Assembly: GCA_024195585.1 (NCBI GenBank)
Contig: SWBL01000604.1
Location: forward strand, 1-16,905
Reading direction: 5' to 3'
Length of the DNA stretch: 16,905 nt
Source: Aureobasidium sp. EXF-3400
Taxonomy: Eukaryota > Ascomycota > Dothideomycetes > Dothideales > Saccotheciaceae
Shown here: in pieces, positions 1-8,526 of the stretch
How positions within the stretch are numbered: the stretch's first letter is position 1
Layout of the letters: every line of letters starts with the position of its first letter
Notes under the pieces: model-generated
What the model was told of the DNA's origin: nothing
What the model saw: only the letters and a program-made list of their open reading frames with translations
Database searches by the model: none
Program-made: the position numbers and the translations under genes

Positions 1-6
1 CAAACA

Positions 7-96
7 GGTCGGTTAGCTCAGTTGGTTAGAGCGTGGTGCTAATATCATCCGATACATGGCACGCCAAGGTCGCGGGTTCGACCCCCGTACTGACCA
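7..96 (+). tRNA. tRNA-Ile (anticodon AAU) with a 16-nt intron
   Basis: The sequence folds as a complete cloverleaf. The acceptor stem 7-13 pairs with 89-95 with one G-U pair, and A96 is the discriminator. The D-arm stem is GCTC 16-19 with GAGC 29-32. The anticodon stem is TGGTG 34-38 with CGCCA 62-66. The T-arm is 72-76/84-88 around loop TTCGACC. The anticodon AAT is at 41-43, which reads isoleucine codons after A34-to-I modification. Positions 45-60 are extra bases placed exactly one nucleotide 3' of the anticodon, the canonical nuclear tRNA intron site. Inside the precursor, TATC 43-46 can pair with GATA 51-54, so the last anticodon base is partly paired with the intron. No CCA is encoded, as expected for a eukaryotic nuclear gene. 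The internal A and B boxes are the D and T arms. Confidence 0.95.
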
Positions 97-107
97 TCAC
101 ATCATCC

Positions 108-111
108 TTTT
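108..111 (+). terminator. RNA polymerase III terminator of the tRNA gene
   Basis: A run of four T residues on the + strand lies 11 nt after the tRNA discriminator base, the usual distance and minimal length for RNA polymerase III termination. Confidence 0.7.
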
Positions 112-478
112 GCTCCCGAACGGTCCAGAAATATTCAGGGTTGACGTTGTGGTGGCTGGGAGAAAATTTTTGCTGTCTATATCGAGATTGCCATCTTGGG
201 ACTAGTCAGAGCCTCATGGCGTCGACGCTAGCTCATGCGGGATCGATCTTGGCGGACAGGGCTGGCTTCCTTCCGACTTCATACCGTGCCAAACTGCAGT
301 ATTTACTGCAGGCAAAGCAGGGCTTACTGCTACTCACAACATGGCTACTAGGACATACTTCTTGCAAGGCTTTGTGTTTTGTATGTGCTCGTTTCTTGAT
401 TGAAATATGTGTGAACTAAATGAAGTCTATGTTTTTTTGCACCCTGGTATCTACACTGATGCGATGCAATACAATGCT
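112..478. other. Intergenic, 3' flanks of tRNA-Ile and GPI13
   Basis: I see no gene here. The interval lies between the tRNA terminator and the GPI13 stop codon, so its right part should be the GPI13 3' untranslated region, read on the minus strand. It includes a minus-strand UGUAGAUA at 455-448, a possible PUF-type element. A + strand open frame at 33-419 runs through the tRNA and lacks any recognisable domain. Confidence 0.6.
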
Positions 479-3400
479 CTAATCTTTCTTGACCTCCTCG
501 GAAGTCTCTGCTACTGGTGCTGCTTGCTCAGGAGCCACAGGCTGGGTCTCTGGAACAGGAGTCTCCTCAACCAATGGACCCCAACCAAACACCTCTGCTA
601 CACTGCGGATGCTGCTTCTGATACCCACCAGACCAACAATCACACCAACCAACTCCACAACCAAGAGCACCACGACACCAAGCAACATGCGAGGCATGAA
701 GATGCGGTAAAGCATCAGGTGACGACGGAGCCAAGCAGCCTCAACAACCGTTGCGAGAGCAATGGCAGCGTAGAAGACGACATGGGTAGCGAGTGCTTTG
801 GCGACTTGGTTCATCAGGCCGGGAGTGCGAGGAGGCACCTTCCAGAATATGATGGCAGGGACAGCAAGTGCGCAAAGAATGTAAGGTGCGAATGTGCTGA
901 TGATGACCAGCATGGGTGACCAAGGATACTTGATCGTCTTCAGAGGAATAAATGCAGACTCCCACTGAATCGATGAAAGTGTGGCTTGATGTCCCGTTTT
1001 GAAGAAGTAGAAGCCAGCCATCAGAGCCAATGTCACAGGTCCCAGAGGTGAGTTACGCAAGTCGTTTGCATCGATGACCTCCAGAAGATTAAGGATGCTG
1101 AGCAAGCATAGTGAAAGTGTACCCTGACCCATAGGCTTCTGGAGAAGGAGAAGAACGAGTGCCCAGATGGTCAGCAGGAGGAAGTATCGTGTACCGTGAG
1201 TGTTGGCATAGCCGAGAATGATAAGCTTCTTGCGCTGTTGCGGCTTGATTGGCGTGAACATTGCTGACATGGGGTCATTGGGATCCATGAGCTCTGTTTC
1301 GGGTGCGGGCGTTTCAGTTTCGACACCCATGAAAGGAGCAGAGTAGAGATAGGCGCTGTAGCCAGCTGCCCAAGCAATTGCCAAGATGGCTTGCGCGACG
1401 AACACACGAACGGTCTTTAAATTCTCGCTGGAGATCTGAGGAATCCAATTGTTGTCATCAGCTGCATCTAGAATCCAGTAACTTGCAGAGAGGACAAGAC
1501 CAATACGGAATGCAATACCCAACCACAGTACCGCCGTACCTTGATAGTTCTTAGTACGAGCAAAGAAGTCGCGGATTGCGCTGGGCAGAATAACGGCAAT
1601 GATGAAGGGGATAGTAAGCTGCCACCAAGCCGAAGTTGAAGAAGTGGCCGAGGCGTAGTAAGTTGATCTGCAGAAGGGCATTTGCTCTTCACGACAAAGG
1701 CGAGAAAGAGACGCGAGTCGGGTCAACACAATGAATGAGACCGAATGCCACGAACCAAGCAGACGCTCCTGAGGGTTCTGCAGGCGTAGTGAAGAGGCGA
1801 GCATCAACGCACCAATCGAGCACAGCATGTATAGCAAGATTTCATCTTCCCAGATTGTGAAAGAGTTCGAAGCGAACCCGATGCAAAGGAGGACAGGCGG
1901 AATAGTGCAGATCCAACCCCAGAAAGAAGTAGGCAGCGGGGCACGGAGCTTTGATGGTGTGGATGCGAAGCACGAGAGCGTGCCCAAGATACCACTCAGA
2001 CCGGAAAAGAAGACGACCGAGTTGATCCAGGAAACAGGAGCCACACCTCCCAAGAGAAGGCCAGCACCAGCTCCGATGGCCATACCAATCACGCCACGGA
2101 TGCAGAGACCAGAAGCGATCTCACTACGGTCTCCACTGAACCCATTCGCGAAGAGTACGATAGTGAGAAGTGCGCCGGTGAGTAAAATGATACCCATTGC
2201 CATGCTGGTAAGATCGAAACGGGCCCAGAGACTCTTGCACACGCGCAGATTCTCCTGTTGATAAGCACGGAACTGAGAGTAGGCGGCCTGCCAGAGCTCG
2301 ACGGAAGGCTTCTTCGTCTGTTCAACCTCATGCCAGACCTTGGAAGCTGCCTCCCAGAGAGTCTCAGGAGGGAGTGTACTGGCCGAATCAAGTTTACGAA
2401 CAGCCGAGTACTCCTTCTGGTACCTGTGGATCTGACCAGCGGTCAAATGACTGACTTGAGCGAGATTTTGATAGTCGTTGGACTTTCTGCCAATGAAAGC
2501 CTCCTCGATTGGCTGACCGAGGTTGTTAAAAGGAATGGGCATGCCGAGGAGCAAGGACAAAGTGGGAACGAGATCGATCTGTGCGACAGGTCTCTCTTTG
2601 GCAGTGTATGGAGGCTTTGCAGCAGATTCATCACGACGACCGAACAAGCCCTGCTTGGAGTACATCCAGAGAGCGGCCTCGACCTCATCGTCAGACTCTC
2701 CGCCGTGGTCACCCTTGGCGTCCATGCCATGATCACCCATAACAACCAGCAAGGTCTTGTCGTCAAGTGCAGCAATCATTCTCTCGAAGACGCCATTCAT
2801 TTCTTGAAGCTTCGAAGCCATTGCAGGGTGATCGGGCCCGTAGCGGTGGCCAGCGTGATCGACACCCAGGTAGTGACCAAAAATGACATCCCAAGAGGAC
2901 GTGTTGGAAGAGTGCAATAGAGGGAAGATATGGTCATTGACACCATTATCTACCGTGTGCAGGTCCCATACATTGAACGAGTCGTAGGCGCGAGTAAGCT
3001 CGGGATCAAAGTATCCTGGGAACAGCGAGTGCCATGTATCGTCTCCAAGGTGAACAATTCTCTTGCCAGCAGCGTTGAGCTGTGCGACCAAGTTGTCCTC
3101 GTCAATGGCAGTTCCGGCGAAGTTTGAGCCCGCATCGATAAAGGTGGGAAGGGTGCCGGTGGTCAGCCCCTTTAGACGTTGCAGGGTGGTGGTAGGGGGG
3201 TCGGCAATGAAGGGCAGGAGGAAAGCGTTCTCGGGCTCGGCTACGGCAGTGTCCCAGAAGATAGGCAGGGCATTGTGGAAGTGCTGCGAGGCATGTTGCG
3301 GGTGCTTGGGGGACCACGGGACGGTGAAATCGTAGCGGAGAGCATCGACGATGATGACGACGGCCTTGTCAAAGGACTTGGGATGCCAACAGCCATCATC

Positions 3401-3749
3401 CAGCGAGCCAGGCGTGTAGGATGAGCTGAGCGGGACTGGAGGCACGGCACACTCGGATTTGTGGTCCAAGACCAGGCGTGTCAGGAGGAAGCCGCTGAGG
3501 AAGAGGAAAATGCCCAAAACGTGGAAGATGCTGCGTCGCCGTAAGTACTCGAGGCAGTGGCGGCCATTTGGAACAGGGCACATACAGAATCAAGCCAAAG
3601 AAACCAACAAGGAAGCCATGGCGGCGCTTGAACGTCTGACGGCGCTCGTTCTGCACATCCTTGGACGTCTCAGTTTTTGAAACCTGAGCTTGCTGATTTC
3701 CTGCTCCGGTCAATTGAGCCGCAATACTGGCCCCATCGTTCGCTGACAT
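479..3749 (-). CDS. GPI13: GPI ethanolamine phosphate transferase 3 (Gpi13/PIG-O)
   Basis: This ER membrane enzyme adds ethanolamine phosphate to the third mannose of the GPI precursor, the bridge later joined to protein; in other species it works with Gpi11/PIG-F. Exons are 3749-3586 and 3530-479, giving 1071 residues. The 55-nt intron 3585-3531 has a GTATGT donor, an ACTTAC-like branch site and a CAG acceptor. Splicing joins the exons inside one long hydrophobic segment (about residues 45-75, ending GFLLTRLVL), the family's N-terminal membrane anchor. The lumenal alkaline-phosphatase-type domain covers about residues 110-480: VIIVDALRYDF (D117), PPTTTLQRLKGL (Thr 168-170, one likely the catalytic nucleophile), GVDHAGHRYGP (277-287) and GDHGMDAKGDHGG (320-332) are metal-site motifs. 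QIDLVPTLSLLLG and the membrane-domain motif CREEQMPFCRSTYYAS also fit PIG-O. About ten or more membrane spans follow from residue 497. The start ATG has A at -3. The stop is TAG. Confidence 0.95.
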
Positions 3750-4710
3750 TTGAGTAGAAGCTACCGCCTAGGCATCGATGGGTGTACAAGTGAATAGGAG
3801 GGAAGTGGAAACAAACAATCGCTGCAAACTTGTCGAGAGCAAGAAGTAAATTGAGGGGTGCTCACTGACCACTATGTGGGGGGGAAACTCGACCTCTCGA
3901 CCAAGGCCTCCCTCCTGACGTCTCATTTTATTGCTCGATTCTTCAAACACTCGTCTCGTCATACTGCTTAATTGTTTGAACGCACGTCTCTGCATTAAGA
4001 TTCGACCCATCATATCCCCTAAACAATCACATAACATTTCACTGTACATCATGGACAGATAGTTGTTTGAGCGGGTCGGAACCCTGTTTTTCATTGTAAG
4101 CGTCTGCTACTCGACCATCGGTCAAGTGCGCGCTGTGAGTAGATGACATGTGTAGGTAATGATACAGAACACCGCACATTAGCTTCGTCTCCAAGACAAG
4201 AAACGTCTGGAACCATAGACAAGAGAAAAAAAAAGGCCAACTCCATCTAAACTGACTCCATGAGGGCGCCTTGGCCTTGAATAGTTCAGCCCCGCTATGC
4301 TGATAACGAAAAAGAGAAGAAAACGGGAAGAGGATGTGAAGGAGTGTATGAAGCAAGAAAGAAGCAGCTGCTCCGAGTGAAGAGAGCTGGTAAAGAAAAA
4401 AACATTAACAATATCCGACGTATCGTAGCGAAGACTTCGTATGCTCCGTCGAGGAATGTCGACAAGTAGTGAACACTCGGTCGCGGGCTAGTCGCAGTCG
4501 AAGAAGTGAATATGTACCATGAGCGGCAGCCATAGGGTGGAAAAGCACCCGCATACATCCGGTTCGAAGGTCGTATGTAAGAGATTGAGGTGGAAAAGGA
4601 AAAGGCTGAAGCGTGTCCAAGAAGAAAGAAAGTAAAGGACGGTGCAGCTCCAGCTGGTCATTACTTTTAGTTGTCGTTGAAGGTGGTTAAAACATGTCGT
4701 ACGCCATCGA
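3750..4710. other. Intergenic, GPI13 upstream region and 3' flank of the membrane-protein gene
   Basis: Both flanking genes run on the minus strand, so this 961-nt interval holds the GPI13 promoter and leader (left part) and the 3' untranslated region of the 176-residue gene (right part). The minus strand is pyrimidine-rich over about 4200-4700. The open frames there encode only S/F/L-rich peptides without family features, so I treat them as noncoding. A five-codon upstream reading frame (MPRR-stop, minus strand 3775-3761) lies just before the GPI13 start. No RNA gene or repeat is visible. Confidence 0.6.
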
Positions 4711-5241
4711 CTATTGGTAGCGAGCTTCGACAGTCTTCTCCTTGAGACCGCCTATCCTCTCAAGATCGAGTGATTGGAAACGATCCGACTCGCTTTTCTG
4801 GTAAGGAGGGAGGTTCTCCGATACGGGCTCGAGACCAATGCTGTGGTCACCGACACGTACGACGACAACTCTGCCAGACTGTCGCTTGCCTGAGGTATCA
4901 ACCTCCTCAGGGAAGTGGATGCGAATCTCGGGAACGGAGTTGGCCGACGGAGGTGCTTCAGAGTTGTCGATAAGGCTTTGCTTCTCCTGGTAGACAATGA
5001 TGGACTCGTGGGGACGGACAGTGACGCGGTGGTGGCGAGCTGAAGATGACTTTTCCTCATCGTCGAAGTCAAGAGAGCCGACGCGCATTGAGCGTTTTCT
5101 CCAGCGCATGAAGTAGAGGGCGACGACACAGAGTAGAGCGACGATAAGAAGGGCGACAAGGGCGATAAGAAGAGCAGCCATTGTGGGAGAATAAGATTCG
5201 TCGTAGCTGTCACGGGCGACGAGCTTCATAAAAGAGGCCAT
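4711..5241 (-). CDS. Small single-pass membrane protein of unknown function (176 aa)
   Basis: I do not recognise this protein. The frame is a single exon. Its ATG sits in an excellent initiation context (TCACCATGGCC) behind a pyrimidine-rich leader with no other ATG nearby, which supports the start. Residues 1-21 are short and partly acidic, with no classical signal peptide. Residues 22-44 form one strongly hydrophobic span rich in A, L and V, followed at once by basic RWRKR (46-50). By the positive-inside rule this predicts N-terminus out and a cytoplasmic tail of about 130 residues. The tail is polar and probably largely disordered, with an acidic FDDEEKSSS stretch, a valine-rich GRVVVVRVGDHSIGLEP segment that may be a short folded element, and ENLPPYQKSE near the end. 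Similar architectures occur among uncharacterised fungal membrane proteins. It could be an adaptor or sensor stub, but nothing in the sequence shows a catalytic role. Confidence 0.75.
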   Translation of the reverse strand: MASFMKLVARDSYDESYSPTMAALLIALVALLIVALLCVVALYFMRWRKRSMRVGSLDFDDEEKSSSARHHRVTVRPHESIIVYQEKQSLIDNSEAPPSANSVPEIRIHFPEEVDTSGKRQSGRVVVVRVGDHSIGLEPVSENLPPYQKSESDRFQSLDLERIGGLKEKTVEARYQ

Positions 5242-8200
5242 GGTGATTGTCGAGGATAACGAGAGTGGGGGTAGAGCGAGTGTGGTTGTTGTGAGGGTTG
5301 AAAATGGAAGGCAGGGAGATCCTAAGGATTTTGTGCTATGTAACGTCCAGACACGAATGCAGAGTGCTTGCGTATCGGTGCCGTTGTGGTGAAGGGATTA
5401 AAGTTTTCAAGGTGCTGGGGCGGGACAAGGTCAGCATGCCAGTCAATTGTGTGTGCGATGTTGATCATAAGTCTGGGGCTGGTCGAGTGGTAGTGCATTC
5501 TGCAGAGCGCGACTCTTTGACAGGCATCGCGTCGACAGATTGTAGGGATGGTTGGGTGGTTGGAGTTCAACGGAGGAGAACGCGGGGGGGCCGCTACGGA
5601 GTGCATACCTCGAATACGCAATCGACTTTCTCGCCTTCTATCTTTCTTTCGTGTGTGTGAACGAATGGACTGCAGAACGACGGCTAAAAGAGTGAAGCCG
5701 GGGTCGCGAAACTAGCTGTAGGGGCGAAGAAGTCGAAACGGATGATCGAAAAGCTCTCAAACGAGTCTGAGGGCGACCGCTCCATCTTTTGTTGATGTCT
5801 CTCCACGCCGCTTAAGATTGCGACGAGCAGTTAGCGCCGTTGCAAAACTCAAACGGCCAATCAACTGTCAAGCACCCAAACTCCACTTTTCAAGCAGCAC
5901 TCGTCATTTCTTTCACAGCGAACTAGGTGCCTTGACCTTCTAAACCCGACGGTGAAACTGCTTCTGTGATTATCATGGGGACCAGACTCCAATAAACACA
6001 ACTGCCTATCCAAAATCGACCCTCTAGAAGACAAGCCCGTCTGCCCTGGGTGATAACATCTCGAGAGGATTTTTCTCTGAAGCTCCGCAAGTCTGGGTGG
6101 GTGGGAGAAGCCAAACCGAATTTAGATTGCTCGAGATCCCCAAGATCATCAGGAACCAACTCTTGCAAGCCTCTAGCCGACGCTGGTGTATGATGTGCAC
6201 TTCCGGCATCAATTTATGAGTAGAGTGCATAATCACCACACAACAAGGCTTCCCTCTCGGCACGCACACACGCTGGATTCCTTGATAAAGCCACGACAGG
6301 GGCAGAGAAATGCGTCGTGCCTGTCTGACCTTCGCGGTTTTTTGTGCGCCGACATGACCTCACCTTCGTGGTTGGCCTTGTAAGCCTCGGTGCCTTGTCT
6401 GGTGTTGAACAGTTTGATGAACATTTAACAAAGCTTTCAACCATATGGCCCTAGTCTTCGGTTGCCTTTTGAGCTTCGGCCGTTCAATCCGCAACACTGG
6501 GGATCTTGCACAGCCATAATACTCTCCCGTCCAATTTCGCTCACATTGCCCCGACAACTTTGTCTGTTTGAACAGCAAAGCCCAAACGGTAACTTGAACG
6601 ACAATAATTAAAGCGAGGAAAATCCACGAGAAGAAGGGGCTGTCTACCATCTCCAAGAACGGTCTCAAAATAGGAGATGTTGTTTACATGGAACAGGAGT
6701 GTCGATAACATGTGCTCAAAACAAGCAAAGCATTTACTTGTGCAGTTGGGTCAGCTTCTACCATGCACCCCTGGCCGCACCATGCTGCAGCTTCATGTGT
6801 GGTGCATTGAGGCTTTCCATTTATTTACGCACTCGACTCTGGTCAGCAACTCACAGATGATGGTGCAATTGTATCTCAAGAAAGCATGGAACCAGAAGAA
6901 CACGAGTACATGGAGTACTCGTGCCAATTGATGTGCACGGTGAGTTTCTGGCCTATCACACGATAGTGCCTCGAACAAGATGTGTTACACTTGAACTCTC
7001 TCAACCTCTTGGTACAATAGCTTGTGGAATGAATGGTCCAAGTCATGTATCACACATTTTTATCCAGTCTATAGAAGGTGCAATGACTCTTTCTGATGTA
7101 TGTATTCGAGTAGCGATATATTTGTCACCACTCGTGTTCATGTTTAGTTAGTCGTACTTGGGATGCCAGGTACGCCAGGGTTGCACAAAGAACTTGGTTA
7201 GATAATCGGTGAGCACGCTGGCGACTGATTCTCTCGACTTCCGACACTAGTGCACCGCTGTCAATATGAGATGTCTACTTGATGCGAAGGAGATTACTTG
7301 GCCATCTTGGGAACTTGGTGGCAGAAGATGTAGAGAAGACGTCTCTGCGTCAAGGTGACGAATATAATCCCGGATACGGGAATGTTGTGGCGGAGACGCA
7401 GATAGGCTCGCTGCCTGCAGGAAACCACATTTGTAACAGTAGCTTCCAGCTTTTAGTTAGAGGGATCGGAGGCACATCTGTGCATGGCACGTTTGCTTGT
7501 CTCTCGTAAACGGACGAGAAAAGAGCATGGTAATTGGCCGATACCGAAAGGCGCATGCGGACAGCACGCAGGGCGGTCTTTGTCTGGAGCGCTGCACAAG
7601 GAGACGGGTGGTGGCAAGGCCAAAAAGTGGTGTGCTAATTGCTGAGCAAGATGATCTGCAATTCGGGAACCGCTACGCTCTGGTCTTTAGACATGATATG
7701 TCGAGGGGCAATGCGATTGCAAGAGACAGAAGGAAAGCACAAGGCTGTCGATGGTTATAGATGGTCGTGTTTGAGAGTGTATCGATGGTGGAATCACGTG
7801 CAGGAGGGTTTGAGCATGTTGTTGATCGGACCCTCGCTATCGAGAGGCTTGGCCAGCGGGCCGCAGCCGTACCAACAAGGCCCCGGGACCTGGAAAGCCA
7901 TAGAGTAACTAGTAATCGCAAGTGCTTTTGGGCAGTGATAAGTTGGGTGTGTTGTTGGCAGAGTCGATAAAAAGAACAGTCCCTGTCCCACGCGGCCCAA
8001 GCGACTCAAGCACGCTCTTTCCCCTCTGTGTCGGCCGGCTGAAGGCTTCAAAGCACTGGCTGCCATCCCCTCGCTCCTTGTCCCTGGCCGCTCGAACTGC
8101 CTCATTCCTCAAGCTTGACGCCCTTGCCTTTGACCATAACCAGTGAAATCGGCCCACGACGCGGACTGTGTGCTTAGCAGATGCTCGTCCAGACTGCCTT

Positions 8201-8357
8201 CCTCGCCGACCCAGTGCCGCGCAGCTCCTTCTAAAATTGCACATACTTGGCTGCTCGTCCGCCTTGCAGACGCTCGCTGTTACATAACTGCCTCCTACTT
8301 CCAGACCTCGTCTCGACCATCACACATCCACCGCCGAGCCCGTCCATCTATCCCCGA

Positions 8358-8408
8358 ATGCACATGATCTTGTGTCGTATCCTTCAGCGCCATACGTTTT
8401 CTGTCTGA
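8358..8408 (+). promoter_or_regulatory. Possible upstream ORF in the PUF gene leader
   Basis: An ATG at 8358 opens a 16-codon frame ending at TGA 8406-8408, 118 nt before the main ATG. No further ATG lies between it and the main start. If the transcript begins upstream of 8358, this would act as a translated upstream frame and could lower or regulate PUF protein synthesis. The transcription start is unknown, so its presence in the mRNA is an assumption. Confidence 0.35.
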
Positions 8409-8428
8409 GTAGGCTGCCTCCTTGACTG

Positions 8429-8438
8429 CCCACGTGGG
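8429..8438. promoter_or_regulatory. E-box palindrome CCCACGTGGG upstream of the PUF gene
   Basis: A perfect 10-nt palindrome with a CACGTG core lies 89 nt before the PUF start codon. CACGTG is the binding core of bHLH factors such as fungal Cbf1/CpcE-like proteins. It may lie in the promoter or in the leader; function is inferred from the motif only. Confidence 0.35.
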
Positions 8439-8526
8439 TTGTGTGTTGCACTCTGCTGACACCTGTGGCTAAGTCTTACATACTCGACATCCCTTCCCCC
8501 TCCACATATCTGTACACTGGTCTATA

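Larger units (their letters stand above)
5242..8526. other. Long interval without a supported gene; includes PUF leader and promoter
   Basis: No frame in these 3285 nt shows a recognisable domain, fungal codon preference or a plausible chain of spliced exons. The left 100-400 nt should be the leader and promoter of the 176-residue membrane-protein gene. The right 500 or so nt, C/T-rich from about 7980, look like the PUF gene promoter and leader. The middle (about 5700-7900) is of mixed composition. It holds only short frames; the best is a minus-strand 96-codon frame at 6650-6360 with one hydrophobic stretch. I saw no tRNA, 5S rRNA, inverted terminal repeat or tandem repeat. Confidence 0.55.

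Noticed and set aside
33..419. 128-codon + strand frame at the left edge
   Set aside because: It starts at an internal ATG-like position within the tRNA gene and has no domain or codon preference.
407..919. 170-codon + strand frame, and other + strand frames up to 3424
   Set aside because: They lie antisense to GPI13, whose frame has clear family motifs on the minus strand.
7279..7760. Overlapping short + strand frames in the gene-free interval
   Set aside because: There is no domain, no coherent codon preference and no convincing splice chain joining them.
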